From an uncultured Gammaproteobacteria bacterium (GTDB lineage Bacteria; Pseudomonadota; Gammaproteobacteria; Arenicellales; UBA868), in the NCBI GenBank assembly GCA_905612355.1, contig CAJQRU010000072.1, positions 1-64,000 of the forward strand: DNA of 64,000 nt. The letters run 5' to 3'. This document shows, one piece after another, positions 54,029 to 62,962 of this stretch. Within the stretch, counting starts at the first letter, position 1, and each line of letters begins with the position of its first letter. The notes under the pieces were generated by a model. That model saw only the letters and a program-made list of their open reading frames with translations, ran no database searches and was not told the DNA's origin. Both the position numbers and the translations under genes were made by a program.

Positions 54029-55111
54029 TCAATCGAGCAAGACGGCAGAAGCAGCAGACCAACACAAGGTTTCTTTTTCACCCACTTTATAGACCTGATT
54101 TCTGCTATCCCGGTGTTGCTCGACCTGTATATAGTGTTTTGGCGCGAACTCAAAAACATCCGTTTCTAGCGATCCTAGATATTCTGTCGCGACATAGGTC
54201 GCATCAATGCGATTGGCCATGTCTGGATGATGCCCGGTAACGACCCAGTCTGCTCGAACGCACAGGGATACGGATGAACCGATAGAGTGATGATGTTGTC
54301 CATCAGGGATGCTGACATAGAACATCGAGTCACCATGTTCTATCAAAGCGATAGAACCACTGAGGGAGGTGAGAATGCCATCAAAGAGGTTGTTGTTTCC
54401 AATAAATTCGGCAACAAAGCGAGTACGGGGCATCTCATTGATTTCTCTGGAGGTGCCTGTTTGTTGAATAACAGCATCGCTCATAACGATGACCGAATCA
54501 GCCATAGAGAGTGCTTCTTGTTGTGAATGAGTCACCATGATGAATGTTATGCCGATTTCTTGTTGAATCTTCTTTAATTCGACCATCATGGTTTGTCGAA
54601 GACTGTAATCCAACGAACCGAGGGGTTCATCAAGGAGCAAGACGGTGGGGCGACTGATTAAGGCTCTTCCCAGAGCAACTCGTTGTTGTTGGCCTCCGCT
54701 TAGATCACGCGGATGACGATCGGCTAACTCGGTGAGGCCGACGAGGGCGATCATGTCTTGTGCTTGCCGGCGGCGTTCCGTTGATTCAATGCCCCGCATC
54801 TTCAGGCTAAATTCTACATTCTGTAATACGGTTCGATGCGGGAAGAGGGCGAAGCTTTGAAACATCATCGAGGTGTCTCGTTGCGATGGCGGCAGATCAG
54901 TAACGTCTTGCCCGCTGAGGTAAATCTTGCCGGTGGTTACCTCCTCTAGGCCCCCGATCATTCGCAGCGTGGTCGTTTTTCCACAGCCACTAGGGCCTAA
55001 CATCGCGACAAAAGATCCTCTTTCAATGCTCGCGTTGAAATCGATAACCGCGCGGGTATCCCCGGGGTAGGTCTTGCAGACGTCGGCTAGAACGACGTCG
55101 TAGTCAGGCAT
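54029..55111 (-). CDS. potA: PotA-type ABC transporter ATPase
   Basis: A 360-residue ATP-binding subunit of spermidine/putrescine type: Walker A GPSGCGKTTTLRMIGG, signature LSGGQQQRVALGRALI, Walker B LLLDEPLGSLD, and a C-terminal TOBE-like regulatory domain from about residue 285. It is on the minus strand, opposite to potDBC, and lies 24 bases downstream of the flotillin gene, so it should be transcribed with flotillin and the hyuAB pair further upstream. It is the only PotA-type ATPase seen in the window and therefore most likely powers PotBC. Confidence 0.92.
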   Translation of the reverse strand: MPDYDVVLADVCKTYPGDTRAVIDFNASIERGSFVAMLGPSGCGKTTTLRMIGGLEEVTTGKIYLSGQDVTDLPPSQRDTSMMFQSFALFPHRTVLQNVEFSLKMRGIESTERRRQAQDMIALVGLTELADRHPRDLSGGQQQRVALGRALISRPTVLLLDEPLGSLDYSLRQTMMVELKKIQQEIGITFIMVTHSQQEALSMADSVIVMSDAVIQQTGTSREINEMPRTRFVAEFIGNNNLFDGILTSLSGSIALIEHGDSMFYVSIPDGQHHHSIGSSVSLCVRADWVVTGHHPDMANRIDATYVATEYLGSLETDVFEFAPKHYIQVEQHRDSRNQVYKVGEKETLCWSAASAVLLD

Positions 55112-55135
55112 AATGGGTGTATCGATGAATTGTTT

Positions 55136-57700
55136 TTAATTGACGGCCTTTGATGTGGCGAGAACAAGGCTCCATACGGTTTCGAATGGAACCTCGTTGA
55201 AGACGCCATCCTGATTGAATTGGGCGAGCGCTGAAACCGCCTCTAACTGTGTGGTGTCTGCACCGGCGACACCTTGGAGTATTTCGATCGCTTCGACGAA
55301 GGTTGTGGATTCGCGTTCACGCTTTGTCTTCAGGGTTGTCTTGAGTAATGTGCCGATATTGGCGACCGCTTCCTGAAAGCGTCCTGCGCCATTGGGAGTC
55401 CCGAAGACGCCGCGCACGCCATTTTGAGCAAATCGCTGGCGTAGCCCGTCGGGAAGTGATTGAGCGAGCCCTTCAAGCGCTTCTCCAATTCCAAAACCGG
55501 TGGTAAAGAGGCCTCGAATGTTGTCTATGGTTCCGTCATCACTGCCGCCATACATTCTGATTTGGGCCCCCTGCAGAGCGTTGCCCATCGCTTTAGCCTG
55601 ATCGCTACGAACGTCTCGTTCTGCTTCTATGTGCATTTTTGATAGTTCTAGGAACGTCGCTGCATCGTTGTATTTCTTCAGAGCGTCTGCTTTGGCTTCG
55701 ATGCCGCTCGCTTCAGCTTCTAGCATGCGCTGCGTATTCGCGACCCGGAGTTGTTCGATCTCCATCTCCGCGCGGCCCTTTGCTGCGGCTTCTTTTTCGA
55801 TGCCAATAGCCGAAATTTGTTGTGCGTCACTGGTGGCCTGTGCGCGTGTACGAGTGGCTGCGGCCTCGCGATCAGCGGCTTCTTTCCTAGCGTCGGCCTG
55901 AGCAAGCATATGCATTCGTGTAATTTCGGCGTTGTTTTCCTCCTCCACACGGCGTGTATCTGCGTTATTTTCAGCTTCGATCAGGTCGACGATCTTCTGA
56001 CGTTCTGCGTCGGCGATATATCGCACCGAGTCCGCGTTATGTTCAGCCTGTTGTCTGGACGCTGTAGCCTCAAGTCGTTTTGCCGCCGCAAAGTCAAGGT
56101 CGGCGTCTTTCGCGGCTAACGCTATTTCCCGATTACGCTCTTCACTTTGGCGCGCCAAGGAACGTTGCACCTCAGCAGCTTCACGTTTTTGCGACTCACT
56201 TAGAATCGACGTGTCTTTCGCGATCTGCGCCTTCTCGAGGTCCAACTCCTTATTGATTTCCTCTTGTTCGACCTTCCACTTCTCTTCGAGCAGGAAGCGC
56301 TGTTTTTCACTTAACAAGGTGGCTTGCGCTTCCGCTACATCTTTCTCTTGAGCAGAAGTGGCAAGAGCGTCCTGTTTGCTGACATCTAAAAGAGCGAGTC
56401 TAGTTTTGAGTTGTTCCTGATTGATGGCGATTTCTGCCTGTTCAGCGGCTTTACTCCGCTCAAGGCGGGCACTTTCTTCACGGGCAGTGATCGCCGTCTG
56501 GCGTTCGATGTCGGCTTCATCTCGTTGCCGTTCGTTAGCGATTAACTGTATTTGTTTATCCTTTTGTGCCGCATCCAATGCGATCTCGCGGGTAATTTGA
56601 GCCAGCTCTTCCTCTTTCGTTTTTTCAACGAGCTCTATTTGCCGATCTTTTTCTGCTTTATCCAGTTCGAGCTTCCGTGTGATTTCGGCGAGTTCTTCCT
56701 GCTTTGCTTTGCCGATCAGGACGATTTCACGATCGCGTCGTTGTTGCTCGATCTGTTTGCCTTTTTCGATTTCCGAAGATTCGCGTTTTCTGGACTCCTC
56801 AATGATGGCGACATCACGCTCAGTGCGGAGTTGTTCTACCACGCGTTCGTTTTCGATCTCCTTTTGCTCGACAGACAGTTTCTGATCGAGGACGTAACGT
56901 TGCTTTTCACCCACATGGAGGGCTTGTTCGTTGGAAATCGCCCTGTCTTGTACTGAACGAGCGAAAGCCTCTTGCCGTTCGATTTCCAGCAACTCGAGCT
57001 GAGTCTCTAATTCCCTTTGTCGAATAGCGATACTGGTGCGCTTTTCTGTTTCATGAACGTCGCGTTTCGCCCGTGAAGTAATCTCGGTAATGATTCGGAG
57101 TCCTTCTGCATCAAATACATTATCGGTTTTGAAGTACTCTTTTCCTGTTTGTTCCATTGATACAATGGTGACTTCTTCTAGGACGAGTCCATTGGCGCTA
57201 AAGCTTTCGATGACTTGGGACTTTATGTCGCGGGCGAAGGTGTCACGATTCTCATGGAGTTCTGCTAGGTCTTTTGTTGCGGCGTAGCTGCGCAATGCAC
57301 TGACGATTTTTGCTTCTAGGAGATTTCGAACAGTGTCTGGATCAAAGGTCTTTTGACCCAGACTTCTACTAGCGGTGAGAAGCGACTCTGCGGTGTGTCC
57401 GACGTGAGTATAGAGTTCGGTGACTACATCGATTCGAATATTGTCATGAGTCAAAATGGCCTGATCGCGCGCACGGCCAACGATTAACTTTATCGTTTCC
57501 AACGAAACCCAGGAGACTTCGTGAAATACAGGTAGAACAATGGCACCTTGGCCTAGGCATACACGGGTTCCACCGAAACCGGTACGGATGAAGCCCATAT
57601 TGGCAGGAGCCCGTTTATAGACCCAGATAGAAATGACATAGAAAATGGCAACCGCAACGATTGCTAGGAGAACGATAGTAATTAGGCTTTCGATGGACAT
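55136..57700 (-). CDS. Flotillin/SPFH-domain protein with expanded, repeated coiled coil
   Basis: An 854-residue flotillin-like (YqiK-type) protein. One N-terminal membrane segment (about 5-28), an SPFH domain at about 30-200 (KRAPANMGFIRTGFGGTRV to VTIVSMEQTGKEYF), then a charged coiled coil to about 640 and a C-terminal domain. Flotillins are about 500-600 residues; the excess is in the coiled coil. Residues 224-313 recur at 424-513 with an offset of exactly 200, and two near-identical 29-residue units follow each other at 323-351 and 352-380. Flotillins form large membrane assemblies that organise other membrane proteins. The gene precedes potA by 24 bases, suggesting it arranges this importer; that is inference. 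Confidence 0.88.
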   Translation of the reverse strand: MSIESLITIVLLAIVAVAIFYVISIWVYKRAPANMGFIRTGFGGTRVCLGQGAIVLPVFHEVSWVSLETIKLIVGRARDQAILTHDNIRIDVVTELYTHVGHTAESLLTASRSLGQKTFDPDTVRNLLEAKIVSALRSYAATKDLAELHENRDTFARDIKSQVIESFSANGLVLEEVTIVSMEQTGKEYFKTDNVFDAEGLRIITEITSRAKRDVHETEKRTSIAIRQRELETQLELLEIERQEAFARSVQDRAISNEQALHVGEKQRYVLDQKLSVEQKEIENERVVEQLRTERDVAIIEESRKRESSEIEKGKQIEQQRRDREIVLIGKAKQEELAEITRKLELDKAEKDRQIELVEKTKEEELAQITREIALDAAQKDKQIQLIANERQRDEADIERQTAITAREESARLERSKAAEQAEIAINQEQLKTRLALLDVSKQDALATSAQEKDVAEAQATLLSEKQRFLLEEKWKVEQEEINKELDLEKAQIAKDTSILSESQKREAAEVQRSLARQSEERNREIALAAKDADLDFAAAKRLEATASRQQAEHNADSVRYIADAERQKIVDLIEAENNADTRRVEEENNAEITRMHMLAQADARKEAADREAAATRTRAQATSDAQQISAIGIEKEAAAKGRAEMEIEQLRVANTQRMLEAEASGIEAKADALKKYNDAATFLELSKMHIEAERDVRSDQAKAMGNALQGAQIRMYGGSDDGTIDNIRGLFTTGFGIGEALEGLAQSLPDGLRQRFAQNGVRGVFGTPNGAGRFQEAVANIGTLLKTTLKTKRERESTTFVEAIEILQGVAGADTTQLEAVSALAQFNQDGVFNEVPFETVWSLVLATSKAVN

Positions 57701-57812
57701 AGGCGCGTTCCAGCTGTTTTGTAGCTTTCCAGTGGTGGATTGTAATGCCTGTGGCGGCGTTATTCTGTCGGTTTAAGTATGAGACGATTTGAAGTTAAGT
57801 GCTTAGGATTCT

Positions 57813-60113
57813 TTAGCTGCTTTCTCTAACCGGTTTTTCTCCAAAGTCGAAATGTGATCGTTTTCCTGGCGCACCCAGGAGCCGTTGGCGTAATGCTTCC
57901 GTTTTCTCAACGTCGATGGTCCCGATGTCTGAATCGATCACCACGCCATAATACTCTTTGGCCGACTCAATGGTGGTTAATCCACGTGCGACGTCCTTTT
58001 GGACTGCTTCTACAGGGCGTCGCAGCGGGTCTCCCCAACCTCCAGTGCCAGGACCTGCGTAAAGAAGTTTATCACCCGGGTAAACGGGCAAACGGTCTAT
58101 TTTGGGAGCGAGCGTTCGGCGTTCACCGCTTTTGGTGGTCAAAGACTTTTCAGAACGCGATCCGGGTCGACCGCCAAAAATACCCCATGGCTGGCCAGTT
58201 TGGCGATCATCTTGAATTGACAATGCTCCGGGTGCCGTAAATCGGTAGGTTGTTGCAACGCCGTTACCACCCCGAAAGGATCCCGCACCACCAGAGTCTG
58301 GAATACAGCGGCGGGAATCAACTCTGATTGGTGCTTGATGTTCCATCGCCTCTATAGAATACAGTTTTGTCGTGTGTTCCCAACTCGGTCCATCGATGCC
58401 GTCCGCAGCCAAACGTGCCGGTATCGCCCCGAAGTGGGTTTCAGCCAGCGGTAACCCCTGTGATGCGTCGTCCGGTACAAATGTCAAAACGCCCTGATTT
58501 GATTCTCCTGCCGCTACGACCAGGAAATCAGCCGAGTGGCTGAACACCCCATTGATGACATCTCGTAATCGACCTAACAGGTGCCTGCGACTCCCCAAGG
58601 CGGCAGGGAAGGCTGCCTTAATCAGTGAACCTTCGGGTAGTGTGATGTTGAATAATGAATTGCCACCGCCGGATGGTTCCATCTCTGGGTCGATACGACG
58701 AAGGAGGTATCGACCCACAAGATTCTGTAGAGTCGATTCCTGTAGATGGAGATTAATGGGTCCGAACGCCTGGGCATCCGTGCCAGTCCAATCCAAATAT
58801 GCTTTGTCTTCTTCTCGCCAGATGGTCACCTTGAGTCGAAATGGGCCGTTTCCACAGCCGTCATCGTCCACGTAATCTTCAAATGATTGCGGCTCACTGG
58901 GAAAGTACTTGGGTATGATGGCGCGCATCACCTGACGTGTCCGCTCTAGCAGTATTTGACTTGCCCGGGTATAGCTCGGCTCACCAAAGCGTGCACATAA
59001 TTGAAGCACTCGGGCCTCACCTATCCTCGTGGCCGCCACTAGTGTCATTAAATCATTATGATTCGCAACGGGCGCCCGGGTATTGCTCGTGAGAATGGCA
59101 AGCGCTTCGTGATTTAGGTCCCCGTTCTTGTATAACTTGATGGGTGGAACGCGCAGGCCTTCCCCAAAGATCGAATGTGTAGTTACCGAGTTACTGCCAA
59201 GTGATTCGCTGCCAATATCGGTCATATGTCCGTAGGCCGAACTAAAGCCCACGAGCCGGGCCCCTAGAAAGATGGGAGTCACCACGGCCCAGTCGTTCAA
59301 GTGCCCGCCCGCTCCGCCCGGGCTATAAGGGTCACTGTGTAGAATGACATCACCGGGGGCGAGGTCAGGCATCGAGGCTCGTAACATTTTAGGTAAATCG
59401 GTTTCAGTATGACCCACGAGCAAATGCCCGTTGGCATCTGCGATCATGGTGTCGGCGTCACGTTGGAGACGGATCCCGGCGGACATGGCGCTGCGAACGA
59501 GAACGACCTCCATCTCTCGTCGAGCGGACCTTAGAGCAGTCTCCACAATATATGGAAGCGATTTTTCAACATCGTCTCCAGCGCGAGTGTTGGCTTGTCG
59601 AACTCTCGAGATATGTTCGCTTTGGCGCAGCGCGTCGGTGGGCCCGGGGCCAGGTGCCTGGGGTGTGCTTTGGTGTCCGTGGGCAGATATGAAATCAGCG
59701 TGGGTATCCGGTGCTAAATCGGCGTGACAACGGGCGAGCGCATCATCTGTTGCTCGTTGAAGGGCGATGCCGATATTGCCATCATTAACGGCCGTGCCAA
59801 ACTGCATTCGGGTTTGTCCCATCGCCGTTAGACGACAAAGCACCCGGACCTCGCCAGGCTCCACCTTATGTTCAACAATTTCGTAAGACCAGGCTTTGGC
59901 GTAAGTGTCTGTAAGCAACGTCGTAATGTGTGGGCCCACTGAGGATGGCGCGTTATGGGTATCATTCTCCGTTAGATTCGGGGATCTAGGCGTCTGACCC
60001 GCCTCATCACCTGCGCCAGGCGTACCGAGCGCCATCTGTGTCGCAAATAATCTATCAAACTCGCTTTTGTTGGCGTCGGCGAGTTCCTCTAAGGATAGGT
60101 CAGGTTTGTTCAC
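57813..60113 (-). CDS. hyuB: HyuB-type hydantoinase subunit with N-terminal Rad52-like small domain
   Basis: A 766-residue HyuB with about 180 extra N-terminal residues. It starts with a helix (LEELADANKSEFDRLFATQ), a polar linker, and a small domain at about 61-133 (AKAWSYEIVEHKVEPGEVRV, FGTAVNDG, LQRATDDALARC). The HyuB core begins near 185. Active-site segments are unusual: HSDPYSPGGAGGHLNDW for NDPYxGGTHxPD and YGHMTDIGSES for HHxDIGG. GTG 60113 lies 12 bases after the hyuA stop without a strong ribosome site. The partner HyuA is also divergent. It leads into the flotillin and potA genes on the same strand after a gap of 112 bases. Confidence 0.88.
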   Translation of the reverse strand: MNKPDLSLEELADANKSEFDRLFATQMALGTPGAGDEAGQTPRSPNLTENDTHNAPSSVGPHITTLLTDTYAKAWSYEIVEHKVEPGEVRVLCRLTAMGQTRMQFGTAVNDGNIGIALQRATDDALARCHADLAPDTHADFISAHGHQSTPQAPGPGPTDALRQSEHISRVRQANTRAGDDVEKSLPYIVETALRSARREMEVVLVRSAMSAGIRLQRDADTMIADANGHLLVGHTETDLPKMLRASMPDLAPGDVILHSDPYSPGGAGGHLNDWAVVTPIFLGARLVGFSSAYGHMTDIGSESLGSNSVTTHSIFGEGLRVPPIKLYKNGDLNHEALAILTSNTRAPVANHNDLMTLVAATRIGEARVLQLCARFGEPSYTRASQILLERTRQVMRAIIPKYFPSEPQSFEDYVDDDGCGNGPFRLKVTIWREEDKAYLDWTGTDAQAFGPINLHLQESTLQNLVGRYLLRRIDPEMEPSGGGNSLFNITLPEGSLIKAAFPAALGSRRHLLGRLRDVINGVFSHSADFLVVAAGESNQGVLTFVPDDASQGLPLAETHFGAIPARLAADGIDGPSWEHTTKLYSIEAMEHQAPIRVDSRRCIPDSGGAGSFRGGNGVATTYRFTAPGALSIQDDRQTGQPWGIFGGRPGSRSEKSLTTKSGERRTLAPKIDRLPVYPGDKLLYAGPGTGGWGDPLRRPVEAVQKDVARGLTTIESAKEYYGVVIDSDIGTIDVEKTEALRQRLLGAPGKRSHFDFGEKPVRESS

Positions 60114-60125
60114 GGCGGTGTCGTG

Positions 60126-62177
60126 TTATACGCTCTGGACTGTCTGAGGTTTAATCAAAAGAGTGCCGTCAGGGCAAACAGTAGCGTCATGGCCTGGGTG
60201 AATGAGTGTTGTGGCATCGTATTGCAGTATTACAGCAGGCCCTGAAACAGACATGTCCGAGGTCAAATCCAGGCGTTCGTATACTTGAGTGTCCAGGAAA
60301 TCTCCATCAAAACATATTCGGCATTGATCTGGGATTGTGGATTCCGGTCTTCGTAATTGGCTTTTCGCCTTTAATGTCGATACCTGAGGTTGTGTATATC
60401 CAATGATTCGCAAGTTGACAATCTCAACCGGTAGCTCTCTGTCAAATCCGGATAGGGTCTGGTGTGCGGATACAAACTGCTCTTCCAACTTATCGAGGTT
60501 TGCACTCGGATTTGCGAGATGTAAGGGCAGTGTTATCTCCACGCTATCGCCAGCGTAACGCAGATCGGCTTCTGCCAGGAAGGTGTACTTATCTTTGGCT
60601 GATCCGTCGTCTTGCAACTGGGCATTAACGTGGGTTTGCAGCTTTTGCAATACCTGATCGAGCAGTGTGCTGGACACAGTGGTAATCGGTTTTAGTATGG
60701 TCTGAGACAATTCGTGACGTTGCGATGCAGACAGGGTTCCGTGGGCTGATAGCATTCCCGGTTCGGGCGGTATGACAACAGGAAACATATTTCCCAGCAT
60801 TCCAAGCGCGTTGGCGTGCATTGGGCCGGCACCGCCGAATGCAATCAACGTTAAATGTTTCGCCTCTAGATGTTTTTCCGACGCTAGCAGGCATATGTTT
60901 CCGTAAACTTTCTCGTTCGCGACATCAATTACTGCTTTGGCTGCCTCTACAAGATCCATTCCGAGCGCTTTTGCCACCGGGGACATCGCGGTTTCGGCGG
61001 CACCGGTATCTATTGGAAATCGTCCCCCTAACAACCCGAAGGGTAGTCGACCCAGAATTACATTGGCATCGGTTAATGTCGCGACGGTTCCGCCAAGTCC
61101 GTAACACGCCGGACCCGGGCCATTGGGGGTGGGGGCCTTTATACGAATCATGCCCGTTATCGGGATGTCGACCAAGGAGCCTGCGCCGGCTCCGATATGT
61201 CGCGTGCCCAGCGTTGGGAGTCCCAGGCGATAGGGGCCGACCGATCCATCGCGCAAAGGCGGTCGTAGCGTCTGATGGAGCAGCGTAATCTCTGTTGTGC
61301 TTCCCCCCCAGTCCAAAGCGAGCGCATCGCCGGGGGCCGCGGAAGAGGCAATCTCGTGCGCCGCCCTGGCGGCACAGGCGGAACTGGACAATGCGGCAAA
61401 GATTGGAAAACGCTGCGCTCGTTCCGATCCCATCAATCCGCCATCCGATCGCGCTACCAATATGTCCGGCGGTGCAGATAGGTCTGTGAATTTGTCATTC
61501 AGAATCTTCAGGTGAGTCATCATGCTCCGTTGAAGATAGGCGTTCATGACGGTGAGAGAGGTACGCTCAAATTCACGAAAGACCCGTCGTAGTTCGCTCG
61601 AGAGTGTCACCGGAAAGCCTGGAGCAAGGTTTGATATCAGATCGCGGAGCATGCGCTCGTGTATGGGGTTGGAGTAAGAATGAAGTAGTGATATCGCTAT
61701 ATGTTCTGCCCCAAGGTGAATAATTTCCTGAATCATGTTCGACGCCACCGAACTATCTAGCGGCTGTAGAATCTGTCCCTCGGCTGACATCCGTTCCGGA
61801 ATTCCGCGCGTCAGCGTAAGATCCGCCAGTGGTTCCGCCTGGGTGGCCGTGTGGGGGTTGGATGAGGCAAAGCCCTCAGATACCCCGCCTAGAAGGAGAA
61901 TGTGCTCAAAGCCTTCACTGGTGAGTAGAGCGACCTTCGGTCCGTTTCGTTTAGCGACGGTCAACGCTGGTATCGATGTGCTGTTAACAACCGTCGCGAT
62001 GTCCGCCGCCGCTACTTTGCTGGTATCGAGGAGTTCACGAAGTCCAGTAAAAACTGCTGATGCCAGGTCCTCGGGCGTCGAAAGAACCTTTGTAGCGTAT
62101 AGCTTGCCGGACCCCTCATCCAGAAGGGATAAGTCCGTAAATGTCCCTCCGATATCAATCCCTAGGCGGGCAGCCAT
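60126..62177 (-). CDS. hyuA: Divergent HyuA-type subunit with altered ATP/substrate motifs
   Basis: A 683-residue HyuA of normal length in which only the first ATP-binding motif is intact (GGTFTD at 10-15). HGTTVATN is replaced by NSTSIPAL at 65-72, SGPAAGVIGG by SSSACAARAA at 264-273, GGTSAD by GGSTTE at 291-296, and VGPxSAGADPGPACYG by KAPTPNGPGPACYG at 347-360. All four are otherwise kept in the three other HyuA proteins here. It either has an unusual substrate or reaction, or no longer hydrolyses ATP in the normal way. A strong AAAGGAGAGG precedes ATG 62177. First gene of the leftward hyuA-hyuB-flotillin-potA run. Confidence 0.87.
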   Translation of the reverse strand: MAARLGIDIGGTFTDLSLLDEGSGKLYATKVLSTPEDLASAVFTGLRELLDTSKVAAADIATVVNSTSIPALTVAKRNGPKVALLTSEGFEHILLLGGVSEGFASSNPHTATQAEPLADLTLTRGIPERMSAEGQILQPLDSSVASNMIQEIIHLGAEHIAISLLHSYSNPIHERMLRDLISNLAPGFPVTLSSELRRVFREFERTSLTVMNAYLQRSMMTHLKILNDKFTDLSAPPDILVARSDGGLMGSERAQRFPIFAALSSSACAARAAHEIASSAAPGDALALDWGGSTTEITLLHQTLRPPLRDGSVGPYRLGLPTLGTRHIGAGAGSLVDIPITGMIRIKAPTPNGPGPACYGLGGTVATLTDANVILGRLPFGLLGGRFPIDTGAAETAMSPVAKALGMDLVEAAKAVIDVANEKVYGNICLLASEKHLEAKHLTLIAFGGAGPMHANALGMLGNMFPVVIPPEPGMLSAHGTLSASQRHELSQTILKPITTVSSTLLDQVLQKLQTHVNAQLQDDGSAKDKYTFLAEADLRYAGDSVEITLPLHLANPSANLDKLEEQFVSAHQTLSGFDRELPVEIVNLRIIGYTQPQVSTLKAKSQLRRPESTIPDQCRICFDGDFLDTQVYERLDLTSDMSVSGPAVILQYDATTLIHPGHDATVCPDGTLLIKPQTVQSV

Positions 62178-62416
62178 CAGCTTAAACCTCTCCTTTTAGA
62201 TTGAGTATCTGGCGGAATACCAAATGGCCTAGGATGACCGGTTCGGCGCGCATCGAATCAGAGGTGAACAATCTACAACAGATCGCGGTGCTCGGGAAGT
62301 CGTTTAAAATATTCGCCAAAACTTTTCTTCAAACTCACGAGGCCAGCGGCTGACACGAATGAGACCGTTGATGGTATAAAGACCTCGACGCGCAACATCT
62401 AGAGAGTGAATCAGCG

Positions 62417-62935
62417 ATGGAATCCTCACAAAACCGGTGGCGACGGCCCGGAGCTTGGATCGGGCTGGGTATTTTTGCTGTCCTTGTTCTTTTTTTGCTG
62501 TTTTACCAACCGGTAGAACAGTACTTAATGGAGCGCATCCCACAAATCCATTTTTCCAATATTCTTTTCTGGTTTGCATCGGTGGTCGCGATCATCAGTT
62601 TCGCCATATCGCACCGGCAGTCGTTTAAAAAGAATATATTTGGCCAATTTTCTGAAATAAGTGCGCAAGAATTGGTTTTCGATACCCTGCAGATAGCGAT
62701 TTTAGCCGCTGTCATATTATGCGCCGGGGCCACTATTCAGGCAGTAGAGATGCTGAGTGAGCATCTAATGAATGATGGCCAGCTCATCACCGCGGTATTC
62801 GGCAGTCGCTTGCTTTCGGTGTTTGTTTTGATGTTAATGGCGATTCTGTTTTATTTGTTGCACCGTGTAGTGCGGGCTTATAGGGTGGGTTGGCGCCGAG
62901 GCTGGACACCTCCCGGAGCGGTCGGGCGTGGCTAA
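62417..62935 (+). CDS. Small four-helix membrane protein, family A (second copy)
   Basis: A 172-residue paralogue of the protein at 50057-50524. Four membrane segments lie at about 12-31, 47-66, 92-113 and 130-150. Shared features are a basic N-terminus, an SNILFW/NSIFW start to the second segment, an SxESMV/SAQELVFD helix and CAGATIQAVE/SAGAALQAVQ. The C-terminus is longer and basic (RAYRVGWRRGW). The family is not recognised. It is divergent from hyuA and lies 27 bases before the N-carbamoylsarcosine amidase-like gene, so a copy of this family accompanies hydantoinase genes on both sides of the block. Confidence 0.7.
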   Translation: MESSQNRWRRPGAWIGLGIFAVLVLFLLFYQPVEQYLMERIPQIHFSNILFWFASVVAIISFAISHRQSFKKNIFGQFSEISAQELVFDTLQIAILAAVILCAGATIQAVEMLSEHLMNDGQLITAVFGSRLLSVFVLMLMAILFYLLHRVVRAYRVGWRRGWTPPGAVGRG

Positions 62936-62962
62936 GGCGTTGGCGAGGAATCTGGGCTATTC

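Noticed and set aside
50634..55111. Naming the importer a spermidine/putrescine transporter
   Set aside because: The PotABCD family is clear, but the neighbours point to another small amide or amine ligand and the polyamine-binding residues cannot be assigned by eye.
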